64,000 nt of DNA from Chlorops oryzae. Its lineage: Eukaryota; Arthropoda; Insecta; Diptera; Chloropidae. Position numbers and translations under genes: made by a program. Under the pieces are notes generated by a model. That model saw nothing but the letters and a program-made list of their open reading frames with translations, was not told where the DNA came from and ran no database searches. Within the stretch, counting starts at the first letter, position 1, and the number at the start of each line of letters is the position of its first letter. Where the stretch lies: contig CM035807.1 of NCBI GenBank assembly GCA_020466095.1, forward strand, positions 7,202,240 through 7,266,239, in the 5' to 3' direction. Positions 25,923 to 38,314 of the stretch are shown here, in pieces.

Positions 25923-28900
25923 AAGCTAAGGGCGAAAATAAAACAAAAACAAAGGGAAAAAATATAATGGAATCGTCATCGTCAATGCTGCTTTCCGCCT
26001 GATTTTGACAAGTTCAAAACAGAAATCCTTCAAAATTTATGACGCACTACACCCGCCTGGTTTTTTTTGTGAGAGGAGAAGGGGACTGTTTATGTACATA
26101 CATATATACAGTCGCACAGTGTAACGATTTCGGTACTCTGGAGTTCTGTGAGCCTTGTGAATGGGCGAATGGTAACCACGTGTAGTTTTTTTTTTTGCTT
26201 CTTTTTTTGGGTTCAGAATTTTGGGCTTTAACAAAAAAAACCAATTTTTTTCTTTACTGTTGGTAATTTTTCTTGTTCGTAGACGCATGCCCGCCATGTT
26301 GTTGCTTGTTGTTAGTATCTGTGCGTTTGTATGTTTTTGAGTGTGTTTCGAAATCTGTGCTTTTTCGATGTTTCTGGCTTGGTTTTTGTATGTTTTTTTT
26401 TTTTTTTTTTTTTTTTGTCGTGCTAAAGTCTCATTAAATTTTATTCGCCGCATCGAATCGTTCTGTTTCATTAACATTCTTCCTACAATTTCTTCAAATA
26501 AGTATATGATTTTTTTGCTATAACATTTTTCTCCTATTTTTAGTTTATTTAAATAAAAGATCACGCGAATGTTTTCATGTTGCTTGAAACGCAGGAAGTT
26601 TGATGAGTTCGCTTTAATGGGCAAAATTTTGTGACAGAAATTCATTGTGGAAAGGTTAATAAACCCTCCACGGTTTTCAGGAATTTCCCTTCTATATTTT
26701 AAGCTCCGGGAAGTCATTTTGAGGAGCTGGCAAGAGGTGTGAAGGGCTTAGAATATGAACTTAAACCATCCTTAATACTGACATCTCTCTATATCGTCTC
26801 TCATCTGATACATGAAGATGTAAAAATGTCTTTCAATGCCTCTAAACTATGAGATTGTTGTCATGATTAAAATGATTAAAAAAGACTCAATCCTAAACTT
26901 TGTCAAGGAATGCGTGTACTCGGACAGTTTTTTCTTGCCATTGAAAGAGTAGCTATGTATCGAGTAATGAGAAAACATCTCCTTGAATGTACTTGAAAAT
27001 TTATCTCACTTTCTATCCTCAAAGAACCATTTTCGCCAGCAATTCAACTTCTTCTATCGATGAAGCAATTCTTAAACCCCTCCGAGGTCATAAAACCCAA
27101 AACCATTTCAACCAAAATTTCCAAAGCCCGCACTTAAAGGCAAGAATTTTAAATTCAAAAAGGAAAATCGAATTTCTAAAAACCCATAATTCATGTTATC
27201 ACTTTCATCTACCGCCAGCAAGTCAGCCAGGAAAACAAAAACCAAAAAAAGACAAACAGAAATGTAAAACGGGGGTATAGAACAAGAGGAAATCCCAAAC
27301 GACGAGGCCTACAACAAACCAGACCGTATAGACGTTTAGAAAATTTTAAGCAAAACAGTGCATATGGTTCGAGGAACTCGACAGAATGGCGGTCGTCTCC
27401 CTCCCTCCCTCTGTCTCTCTCTCTCCAGGATTTGTTGCAATATGCAAAATTGCAACCTCGAGCCCATAGAACGGGCGATCCAACAACGGGGAAAACAACG
27501 GAACAACGGAACAACAAGGACGCACTCTCGTCAACACACATAAAAACACACTCTGCAACAAAATTTAGAAACAAAACACAACTATTTTTGTTGGAATATC
27601 AATGCGAATGCAAAATTTTGCGTGAACTTGAATTTCCTTTTTTCGCCCCAAAAACTCGCTTCCTCCGCTCTGTTGTCCTACGTCCTGCAATGTTTAGATA
27701 CCTATATTGTTTTGCCTTCAAAGTCTAGGCGCAAAAATCCACTGACCACAGTGACTAAAAAATCTAATCCTTTTTGGGGGTTCTGTTGCATATATCTACA
27801 TATATCCATACATATTTTTTGCATATACAATTTTAGTTAAGTTACGTTAAGGATACTCGGGTGCAGCATAATGGACGGCGCCGCTTTTTTTTTTTTTTTT
27901 TTTTTTTTTTGGTTTTCGGTGCCACATGTGGTTGTATTGGCTTTTTGAGCACATTTCTATGCTTTTAGCTACATTTATTTAGATACATAACGACAGCAAC
28001 ATTCATGCCGACTCCATTATGATGACGCTGTGAATATGTATACAATGCACATACAATTGCATAGATAGGTGTAGGTATACCTACGTACGGTTTATATCGA
28101 CCAATGTGAGCCTATTGTGGGCAGAAAGAGTTGCAATGCGCACTATTGTTTTATCTATTGGAAGCGAAGCTATGCAACAGCATGCAGACGCAGACACAAA
28201 CACGCACAAACATGCACACGCACACACACACACAACACGATAGGGCAATATGGACGGTGACAATGTTCGTTTTCGAGAGTGTAATTTTTAGGTCGTTCCA
28301 TATGCGTTTTACTTTTAGGTGCACGGAACATGTTTAGATAAATGTTTGAACGACCAAGTGTGGCAACATGCGCGCTGTTGCAGCAACATACTGGTAGTAT
28401 ATGCAGTTTTAGTGCTTTTGGCCACATTGTTTTCGTTACGAGTTTGTCTTTTTAGGGAATTTAGGTGAAATTTTTGCATATCGCCGACGTAAATGGAGGC
28501 AAAGCAAAAGCAAAACCAAAAACAAAAACATTCACCCAAAAATAAAAAAGGGAAAAAAGCGCAGACCATGCCTATCTGGGCACACATACATACATACATA
28601 TATGCATATATGCATATCAGACAGCAAAAATGCATATGCCTTCAGTTGTATTCGCATTCGTATGAATATGAGAGCCGATAGATATGTATCGAAGCATGTA
28701 GAGGTATGCAAATGTTACAATTATGTATCTAAGCATGTGTACAGCCATAGTGTGTGACCGTTGTTATAGCCCATTGTGGCTTTTCGGGGTCATTTAATGC
28801 ATTTATAGCTACTGTCGCACTTGATTCTGCCATTTACACCACTAGCTCGATTCTAACCTATTTTAGCACTACACTACCACTTCACACTGCGCTGCTTAAA

Positions 28901-29641
28901 GCCGTTGCAAGGCTCTTCTATTTACGTATCATAAATTTTTATGTACTAAAAATACGAAAACTCGACGACTTTGCCAATCGTAGGTATCGATTTTCGAAAT
29001 TCTTTCAGTGTCATTTCTTCATTTCTTCGCTTTCATTTCGTTCTAGGGTGTTGCCCTTTCTTTATAAATTATTTTTTTTTATTTTTTTTGTCGTTCGATG
29101 AATTTTTGCCCCAAAAAAGGCACTTTTTGTCGCCTTTAATTTCTTTCGGTTTTTTGGGGCTGTTTCGTGCTATTTGGGCTGTTCTTGGTGATCAAAATTA
29201 ATTGTTTATCATGTTTTGAATACGAAATTTGTTTTCTAGCTTAATTAGTCGTCCAAAGAAATATAAAGAGAGTGGGAGAGAGGGAGAGAGAGAGAACTTT
29301 TCGGGGGTGTATACTTTCTTAATTTAGCTGGCTGGCCATAGTGTCTAAAATGTTTCAATTCGATTAATTCGATAATGTTGCTTCATTTCGTTTTGTTTTG
29401 CTGATTTTTAATTATGAAGAAGCACACCAAAAGGCGTTATCATCGCTGGCAACATCATCATTAACATCATTATTATCATCATCATCATCGATGATGGTCG
29501 TCGGTCGTTTCTGCTGTAAGGCCGAACCCAATTTTTATTTGGTGTTAAGCAATTAATTTTTGTTGCGTGGTATTCGGTTATTTTGGTTCTTTCAATAATT
29601 TTAAATGTTGTGGGTTGTTTTTCTTTGACTTCCTAGAGACT

Positions 29642-29720
29642 CGTCGTCATCATCATCATGATTACCGTTACCATCGCCATCGCCATCGCCATCAACGTCA
29701 ATATTAATATCAACATCAAC
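29642..29720. repeat. CAT-rich hexanucleotide repeat
   Basis: CATCAT units pass into CCATCG units and then ATCAAC and ATTAAT variants. The run encodes an Asp/Gly-rich frame on the minus strand that is not a gene. Confidence 0.8.
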
Positions 29721-31709
29721 GTTTTCCACGATCGAATGAACCTTTTTTGTGTCTTCAAATTTAATTTTGTTAATCTGAGCTTTTAGCCTCAAGCATAGTA
29801 TTTTTTTTTTTTAATTTTCTATCGATGTAAAACCTTTTAGGTAAATATTTTTAACTAATAAAACAAAAAGACAGAGAAATTCCAATCTTTGTCTGAAGGC
29901 ATACTTTGCGTGCCTTACGAATTTCTGCAACTGCTCATTTTCACTGCAAAAAGAGCACTTAATAGCCATTAGGACACAACGGGCACCTACTTTGCGACAT
30001 GAAAAATTGTTTCCCATTTCAAGTTAACCCTTTTTCCCGTACCCGTACCCGTTCCGTAGCCGTCTCGTCTCGTTTCGTTTCGTCTCCTCTCGTCCCGCTG
30101 CAAATTACCAACAATCTAGAGCACTTGAGTGCATAATTTGACTTCACTCATAGGCCTTTCGATTGTCGTGTGGAGCATCATCACTGCAGCCTTTTAAAAC
30201 AATATTTAAATAAGACCACGAGACCGGGAGACCAGCGCAGCCGACCCAACAACTGAAAGTATATACATTGTATAGAGCAGCTAATGACGACATTGCGTGC
30301 GTATTCATTTTTTTTTCCAACTCGCAAGCACTTTGTGTGCAAATTTTTACTCTTTTCTTTTCATTTTTTTTTTTTTTTTTGTCCTCTCTAACTTGTAAAT
30401 TTCATAAATAATTACATTTAAACGCACAACAGCACACTTCGTCAAACGAGGCATCCAAACAAAAAAAAAAAAAAAACATTAAAATTAAAAAAAAAAAATT
30501 TTAAATTAAAAAAAACAATTTTTAAATACAAAAGGGAATTTGACTGGAGTTTTAGGATTTTCGAACATGTCTCTCAGATTCAAGTTGCTTCGGGGCGAAA
30601 AGAACATTTTTTGTTATGACCCAAAATCATAGCGAAAATTTGTTGCTAATCGATTCCACCGGAATCTCATCATTCATGTTTGAAGAACAACAAATTAATA
30701 GAAAAATTCATTAAAAAATGTATCTAGCCTAGGAGTACAACATTCCACCAGAAAACAGAAAACAAAAAAAAAAAAAAAAAAATTAAAAACAGAACACAAA
30801 AATGTTATAAGTTATACGTAACAGAAAAATCATTTAGACAACTTGCACGCTGCTCATTAAATTAAATGAGCCATCAGCACGCAATTTATTAAAGTATTTC
30901 TCAGTAACTTTACGCTGCTTTCCTTCTTTTTTTTTCTCTTATTTTTTGTTTTAAAATGTATAATAATGAAAAGAAGGTGTTCTTTTGTATTCCACGAGCT
31001 GAGCGGAGCTAGCATTCGTTGGCTGCCTTCAATGTCGTTTCTTAGAAATCTCCTCATTCAAATTCTTTAATTTTCAAGTTAGATAACATTGTTTGATGAT
31101 TCCTAAATACTTTATAAGATCTTTTAAATAGAACATTAAAATAAACATTTCCTCAATGAATATGGGTACCGTATTCTGAATTTAGAATATTTATTTAATA
31201 AAATTTTAGCAATACAAAATTAGTACTTTTTTGTAGAGAACATTTAGGAGTTTCTAAAGCCAATTAGCGAGCTAAATCTCGACTTTTTGGTGCATTTTTA
31301 TATGAAGAGAATTTAATTTTTAAAATAATATTTAATACTTTTTGAATAAATTGAAAATGATGTTGAAAATGTATAGCTAATAAAATTTAAAAAATTTATT
31401 TAAATTTAAAATTTTATTCGTTCACGTCGTCTCAGGCTCACGAAGAGACCTTCACTTATACTTAAAAAAAAAAAAAAAACTACATTTTTTGGCTTAAGAC
31501 AATCATCAGATTCAGAATATGTTAGTCTATTTCTTTTACAAGGAATAAAAATGGCTAAAAAAAAAATATGCTTCTTCCATTTTTTGGATCTTATCGTACT
31601 CAGTTAATGGAGCTATATATAAAAAAAAAACTAATCTGAGCAAGTTCAATGGCTCGTATGCATAACGATGAGGTCAGACTTTGTTCTCGAGTTTTTGGGT
31701 AATTGCTTA

Positions 31710-32033
31710 GGGGCTGTTTCCACTACAGACGCATTTAGCATTTTTCAGCATTTTTAAAAAATGCGGCTTTGAATTACATGTAATTGTTGTTGTTCTTAAA
31801 ACAGCATTTTTCAGCATCTTGAGAAAATGCGATAAAAATGCTAAAAACCGTCTAGTTTTCATTGATATTTTCTTCAAATTTTTAACATTTCAAAGCCTAC
31901 TTCAAAGAATTCAAATATTTTTCCGAACAAAAATTCAAATTTTCACAAAATTGCTAAATGCGAAACGCAGTGGAAACGGGTCTAGCATCTTTAAAGATGC
32001 AAATGCTAAATGCGGTGTAGTGGAAATAGCCCC
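31710..32033. mobile_element. Harbinger-like MITE (324 bp, TTA duplication)
   Basis: The left end GGGGCTGTTTCCACTACAGA continues CGCATTTAGCATTT. The right end, on the opposite strand, is GGGGCTATTTCCACTACACC continuing GCATTTAGCATTT, so the arms are about 34 bp with few differences. Both ends are flanked by TTA (31707-31709 and 32034-32036), the 3-bp TWA duplication used by PIF/Harbinger transposons. There is no coding capacity. The interior repeats the GCATTTTTCAGCAT motif of the arms. Confidence 0.85.
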
Positions 32034-33014
32034 TTAGTTTGATATACAAGAAGAATAACTCACCTTTGAGTTTCAAATTAGGTATTTAAGCTTTATCTCG
32101 ATTGACTCAAGTCAGAGATCCATCGTATACACACGAGCCAATATTCTCAAATAGTAACCAGAATTGTTTCGAAGATGTTGCAGATCTTCCGAAATATTCA
32201 TAACCTCCTGACTCCTTTTTTTTATTAATATTATATTTTAATTTATTCTAATTTGAAAACAAATTCTAATCAAGAGAAGAATTGGAGAATCATATTAGGA
32301 GAATATTGATCTAAACTCTTTGGGAGCTAAATTGTTATTTAACGTGACACTTGCCACAGCAGTTTTCTGCTAAAAAATGTCACTACCTCTTTCCTCATAT
32401 TACCTTATCATTTCAATAAATTTATATTAATTGATTAACTGTGCCCATTATAAATGATGTAACTGAAATGAGGAAATTGCGAATAAATCTAAATCTAAAG
32501 ACAAATTTTCCCGATCCTGAAATGCGTACTTACGACTTTATAAAAATTCAAAGCCCAACAGAAATATAAGCCAAAACAGAACTGAGATTTTTCTCAGTTC
32601 AGAAATTAGGAAAGGATTAGGCTTTCTTATTTTAAAAAATTTCAATTTCTTGAAAGGTACTTATATGAGCTGAAAATCTTCTCTTTTCGATAGCGAATCA
32701 ATTGATTTTTATTTTTGTTGAATTTTTTGGTCCCTTTTTCGGTTTTGAATAGAAGAACAATAAATTCCGTCTTTTTTAGTTCTATGACTCCAACTTACTT
32801 TCAATACCTTAGCTAGCACCCTAGGCCAAAGAATTAAGGTCTGTCCATACACCTTTATATATTTATTTTTAACTCCTGGTATAACAATAGGGATTTATTA
32901 GATAATCAAAACTCTAACAGTGATCTTTTCCTCAATGATAATTTGGGAAACTATCAACATCTTCGAAACCTAATTTGAGAAGAATTCTCTAAAGATCAGT
33001 ACAACGTAAGTATA

Positions 33015-33386
33015 TCGTCGGCTTAAAGTGTAAACCTGCTAAGTTCACTTTTAACCGATTCCGACTTTTCGATGTCATTCGAAAGAAAAAAGGACACTGC
33101 ATCGTCAGGCAAAAAAATCTTTTTTAATTTCAAATTCTAAATACGGAGAAATTAGTGATGAGTAAAACTGCTAAGTCCAACTGTGGTCAAAGTTCACAGC
33201 TAACACCAACAAGTGACTTCAAGTAGACTTTGTATGGTGCACAAAATCGAATTTAGGAACAAAATAAACCATCCATATTTTGGGTCTCCTTCCCTACTTT
33301 GAAGTCTTGCAAAAAAAAAGTGTTTTTTGTTTACCCTGTAAAGTTTTGAAATTGTTAGTTAGCAGGTTTACACTTTAAGCCGACGA
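33015..33386. mobile_element. TA-flanked MITE, family A, copy 1 (372 bp)
   Basis: Terminal inverted repeats starting TCGTCGGCTTAAAGTGTAAA continue CCTGCTAA. The arms are identical for at least 28 bp and are flanked by TA on both sides (33013-33014 and 33387-33388). A second copy lies at 51400-51783. The small size, perfect ends and TA duplication fit a non-autonomous Tc1/mariner-type element. It sits in hth intron 1. Confidence 0.9.
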
Positions 33387-35112
33387 TATGGGAAGAAATA
33401 TTATTCAATACTTTTTCAAGAATTGAATTTTTTTGGTAGACTGAATTCCTCTTAAGGCCAGCCTCGAAAATTCATGTTGCAAAATGTATCCAAGGAGAAA
33501 TATTGCAACATTCAATTGTTGTTCTTTTTTTTGTTTCAACTCTCATCAATCGCCTTCGCTTGTCGCAACAAGAATTTTCCATTTTCCACAAAATTTTCAT
33601 TGCGGTTAACCGAATTAAGGAAACAAAAAATAAAGTTCAAATAAAATGCATGAAAAAACATGAAAAAACAAATTAAATTAAAGCTAAAATACTGAAGGCA
33701 AATAACAATTTTAATGAAACTGACCACAAAACGGCGTAATTCCGCGCGAAATGACAAAAACTTTTTCTCTCTCGATTTTTTTTTATTCTGTTTGAACTTT
33801 TTTTTTTAATATTTATTTTTTCATTCATTGCGTGCAACACCACAAAAATTGCAACAATAAAGCTAACGGACAAAGGAGACGGCGAGGTATAGAACAATCG
33901 AAAACTGCATATTCCATATAAAATGTGGATTTAATCAAATTAAATATACCAAAAGGAGAACAACAAAAATAAATAATAAAAATGAACAAAATATTGGGAA
34001 GAGCTGCGAGTGCGGGTGGGGCACGGTTTCTGAGCGTTTTGTTGTTTCAATTTTCCGCAGCATAACGGCAGCAAAATTAACAGCGCAACACCGACGACGG
34101 CAAAGCCAAAAAAAAAATATTTAAAAAAATATTTAAAAAAAATAGTTTAAAAAATATAATAAAAAAAAACAAATAAATTGTTGTAAATAATATGTAAAAC
34201 CGCAACAAATGCACGATGTGCTCGACTGGCGGTGGGGATGCGGGGACGTGGCTGCGAATGTGGTAAGCAATAAAAGTGCATGCGGCTTGCTGCCTGCAGC
34301 GCGCTGGTGTTGGCGGTGATATCGACAGCGTCGGCATATGCGAAATGCAATTGACGGATACAACATTTCGACAATCCGAAAGAGACATGCATTAACTCGG
34401 AATTTTCGTTCTCTTTTTTCTCTTTTAATGTCCTTTTTTTTTTTTTTTCTTTCATTCTGGTAGCGCCATGATGAAACACGGTGTAAAATCGAAAATTAAA
34501 CCGCAAACGAATATTTATTTTGCTTTTATTACAAGCAATTTTCGAAAAATATTGCATTGTGGAAAAATTGTTAAAACTGAAGGGAAAATTCTTTCAACGT
34601 TTGTGAGCGACGCAAGCAACACGAGAAACAGAAAAATTAAGCAAAAAAAAAAAAAGAATAAATAAATAAATCAATTGAGCCGCAAATTGTTGTCGGTGTT
34701 GCCGATGGCTGCTGGGCTGCAAGTTGCACTCCGCTTTGAATGAAATATTTACAATAGGAAAGAAAATCACTTGAAGATAGTCGCCTCATGGGTCCCTAGA
34801 ATGCTGGTTCGGGAACAGAGGCTTTATATCCTGTAACAAATCGCTACAATAGTGTTATATAAAGCCGGTATCAGAGGGTGCTCTCTGCCGAAGCTGGCTC
34901 CCACTGCTGGGACAATGGATCTCACAGAATTTCAAAAATTTATCCTTGAATTAAATTCTCTTCTTTGCCATTAACTCCTTCTCGAGCATAGGACATCATT
35001 CGATTGATATAAGTCCCTCATAAAAGCTGCCGACTGTAGAGCCTTTTTTTTTGGCCCACCATTTCAAGTGTTCCAGGATTAATGAACGACTTCAGAGTTT
35101 CTACAAAGGTTG

Positions 35113-35321
35113 GTCTCACTTAATTTTCTTCCTTGATATTCCAAAATATGAACACCTACTGATAAATTATTATGGGAATTCATTCGAATCCTCGAAGGAG
35201 TGAACTCTAAGAACTTCTTTGCATTAACTGTCAAAATACATGGGAGCTTTGACGGCTCTTCAAAAAGTTCTCAAAGTTCACTAAGTTCGAGGTCTGAATG
35301 AATACCCATATTAAGTGAGAC
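35113..35321. mobile_element. inverted-repeat element (about 209 bp)
   Basis: Both ends read GTCTCACTTAAT inward. An inner pair of arms (left ATGGGAATTCATTCGAATCC then TCGAAGGAGTGAACT; right, opposite strand, ATGGGTATTCATTCAGACC then TCGAACTTAGTGAACT) matches over about 38 bp. The left arm carries extra sequence between the outer and inner repeats. The superfamily is unassigned. Confidence 0.65.
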
Positions 35322-36011
35322 TGAAGCAAATTTTTTAAAATCCAAATTCCGTCGCAAAAGTTCTTAATAGATTCTAAATATTCCCGGGGAATTTATTTTT
35401 CCGCGTGGATTTGAAAAAAAATTCTGCCTTTCTAAGTACATCGGGAGTGGTATATAAGGGGAGCAATAACTTCGAACTTTTTTTTTATTGATGCTTAGAA
35501 TATTTCCTTTTTTCTTTGAGAAAAACTTCTAGGAGAAACCGGACACCTTACATTTTATGTATTCTTTTGGTTTTAGTTTATAGCTCCAGACGTTTCCAGT
35601 TTCGACCCTAAATGTTTTGGAAAATGTCCTATAACTTACGAGAAACAAGTGCGGATTTTCTGCTTATTTTCATGTCTGTATGTGCCTAACTAAACTGTAT
35701 TTAGTACTATGAAAAATGTTCCAAAAATGACATATGAATGAAAATATGAAATTTTTTTGTTGGAGTTTGAAATGGCTATAACTCGGAAAATGTCTACAAT
35801 GGCTTTGAATGTTTTTATACTAATCGATAACGAACAGTAAGCACTACAATTGATAAAAGTATGGGACCAATTTTTGAAAAATTTTTGTATCTAAATTCTT
35901 GAAATGCTAGTCAATTTCCCCCAACAAATTTTTTTTTTACTTCTCTATCTTTATGGTGACCCCTAAATGCTCTGGGGCTAATCTGAATAATAGGCTCCTA
36001 AATTAAAGGAG

Positions 36012-36115
36012 GCAATTCACAAAGTCTTTTGAAATCCCTTTTAAATTTTTCCCCAGCTGAAAAGATTATTTGTAGAACTAAATTTAAAAGGATTTTTAGA
36101 AGACTTGCGAATTGC
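36012..36115. repeat. 104-bp inverted repeat (hairpin)
   Basis: The left arm GCAATTCACAAAGTCTTTTG continues AAATCCCTTTTAAATTT. The right arm on the opposite strand is GCAATTCGCAAGTCTTCT continuing AAAAATCCTTTTAAATTT. About 36-bp arms with a short loop; probably the remnant of a foldback element. Confidence 0.65.
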
Positions 36116-36324
36116 TTAAATATATAAAAAATATATATATCTTAGATCCTTGGCACAATGTTTGAGTAAGTGTTAAAAGGCGTTCAATGGACTAACTTAT
36201 TGCAAGGAAAGCTCTCAGTTATTTTCCAAATGACCTTCCTTGAAGAAAACCTATTTGGCTTTTTCTATTTATTCAAAACACATAGAGCCATTGAGAGATA
36301 GAATTACTTCTTCTTAAAGATTAT

Positions 36325-36554
36325 CAGCCCGATTCTGAATATTCTCGGGGAACGAATTCCCGCGGAATTCACTTTTCTCGAGACTAAACTACTCCTTTTT
36401 TAAATAGATAGGGCAAGGAGAATTATGGGTATGGGTCAAATATCTATTTCCCATCAAATTTCCTCCACTAAATATTTAAAAAAGAAGAAATTTACTCTCG
36501 ACAAAAGTAAATTCCCCGGGAATTCGTTCCCCGGGAATATTCAGAATCGGCCTG
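36325..36554. mobile_element. MITE, family B (230 bp)
   Basis: The left end CAGCCCGATTCTGAATATTC continues TCGGGGAACGAATTCCCGCG. The right end on the opposite strand is CAGGCCGATTCTGAATATTC continuing CCGGGGAACGAATTCCCGGG. The arms extend over about 55 bp with a nested palindrome (GGGAATTCGTTCCC). Both flanks contain TAT (36322-36324 and 36555-36557), a possible target duplication. Diverged relatives of the ends occur near 35370-35400 and 52070-52112. Confidence 0.8.
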
Positions 36555-36624
36555 TATCTGTAAACAAAATTCGTCAAAACTTTTTGGAGATTGTTCCTAG
36601 GTTAAGGAGTTAGTGAAGGGTAGC

Positions 36625-36735
36625 ATAATTAGGCCCGTTGTGATTCCACGAGGGAGTTGGACAACACGACCATCCACAAAAGAACTGGTAATTGAACCCG
36701 GACCCTCTCGAATATAACTACGTTCCCAACACAAC
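36625..36735 (-). mobile_element. SINE copy (tRNA-related, same 3' segment)
   Basis: On the minus strand this has a B-box-like GGTCCGGGTTCAATTACC, then CTCCCTCGTGGAATCACAAC and GGGCCTAATTATGC. It shares the conserved TCACAACGGGCC segment and orientation with the copy at 19650-19870, but the tRNA head is more diverged. Confidence 0.6.
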
Positions 36736-38130
36736 TCAACTCGAAATCGATCTAGCCCAATGCTTCTATTTTCATTATTTTCTCATAATAAAAAATTAAT
36801 TAAAACATCGGAAATATACTCGGCTGAAACTTCTTAAAAGCCTATTTTTTTTCGAAAAAAAAAAAAATTTGACTTTCATAACTCTTATCAGACCAAAAAA
36901 AAAAAAAGAGTCACGAATCACTTAAAGAAATTTTGAAAATCTTAACTAAATCGATTTTCAAAATCTTCACCACAAAACCCCCCCACGATGGGTTCCACTA
37001 AAAAGTTCTGATCGCGCTAATCGATTGAACCAATAGAGTTTTGAGCTTTTATTGATCAGGTGCTATAAGAAATGTTTTCTCAGTACTTCAAACAAGACTT
37101 CATGCGATATGTTGACGCAACTATTTAAGTCCTTTATTTATTTATTTATTCATTCATTTTTTTTGACTTGAGAGCAAACTACAAATTAACATATTTTTAT
37201 GGTTTATTTGTTGCTTGTCTTTTGCGGGCCGCCGTTAAATGCTTGAATAAACTTGAAAATTGTATTTGGAGCAAAACAAAAAAAAAATAATAATAATCGT
37301 TGGAAAAATTTTAAAAGAGCAGCAGCCATTTATTTGTGATCTTTGTCTTATCAGAATTTTTTTTTTTTTTTGCAAAACGAAAAGGAAGCTTTTGATAACG
37401 CAAACATGAAAGCTTGAATTGAAATGAATCTTAATGACTTCATTCGATGATAATGATTTCTATCTTCATTCTTTTTTCCTCTTCTGGAAAGTGCAATCCA
37501 TCATCGAAATGACAGTGATGGCCATTGGCGATTGTTTACAAATGTATGCAGAAATAAAGCAAATTGGGAAAAGGAGACCGAATACCTGCATTATTTAATG
37601 CGATATTTCTTATTGATTGAATGGATTTGGAAATCTTGAAGTTGAATACAAAGGACGAGAACTTCAGAAGTGCATAGGGCTTGAAGGTTCTGGCAATAAT
37701 GATTATTGCCCGGCCTATTTCAGGGTCCGCAGGCATTAATGACTACCGAATATAAGAATTTTTTGAAAGAAAAAAAATATAGACTGAAGGCAAAAAATGA
37801 TCTTTTAGCTCGGAAATTAAATATTCATTCCAGAAATCCCAGGGGAAGTAATCAAATTTTGTAGTGAAAGTGTTTAAATTGAGCGTAGATTCAATCTTCA
37901 ATAGTTTGAGTTTGCAGTTCAAGATCTGAATAGATAGTTGATTCAACTTAAAATAAGGGGAACTGTCTGATCACTCTACGGCTTCATTTTATACCAAACA
38001 ATTGGACTCAAAGAGAGAGCCTCAAAGTCAAGCGAGGACTGTTTAAAGATGAAAGCTGCTTCCTTTCTTTATTAGCTTTTTGAGAGATATGCCCTTCTCC
38101 TGTCTGTTCTGTATGTCTGTCCTTTTCCTT

Positions 38131-38314
38131 AAGGTGCTTTCCCATTTGGTAAGTAAAGCGCTTTTACTTCCTAAAGAAGCAAGTATTCTTACTCTAAAAC
38201 TTTCTATCAAGAACAATTTTTCCTGCCGAAAATGCTTTTTGATCAATCACACTTGGCAAGCGAAAGCAAAATACTTTTTAAAAGTGCTTCACTTGCCAAG
38301 TGGGGAATCTCCTT
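38131..38314. mobile_element. inverted-repeat element close to the exon 1 donor
   Basis: The left arm AAGGTGCTTTCCCATTTGGT continues AAGTAAAGCGCTTTT. The right arm on the opposite strand is AAGGAGATTCCCCACTTGGC continuing AAGTGAAGCACTTTT, giving about 35-bp imperfect arms in 184 bp. It lies in intron 1 about 420 bp inside the exon 1 donor. No clear target duplication. Confidence 0.6.

Noticed and set aside
26037..26717. Longest open frame in the window (226 codons, minus strand)
   Set aside because: It lies in hth intron 1, contains a poly-lysine run from poly-T, has no recognisable domain and unbiased composition; it is probably chance.
34147..34557. 136-codon minus-strand open frame as an alternative hth exon
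   Set aside because: Overlapping frames are open because the pocket is GC-rich. It shows no similarity to Hth or another known protein.
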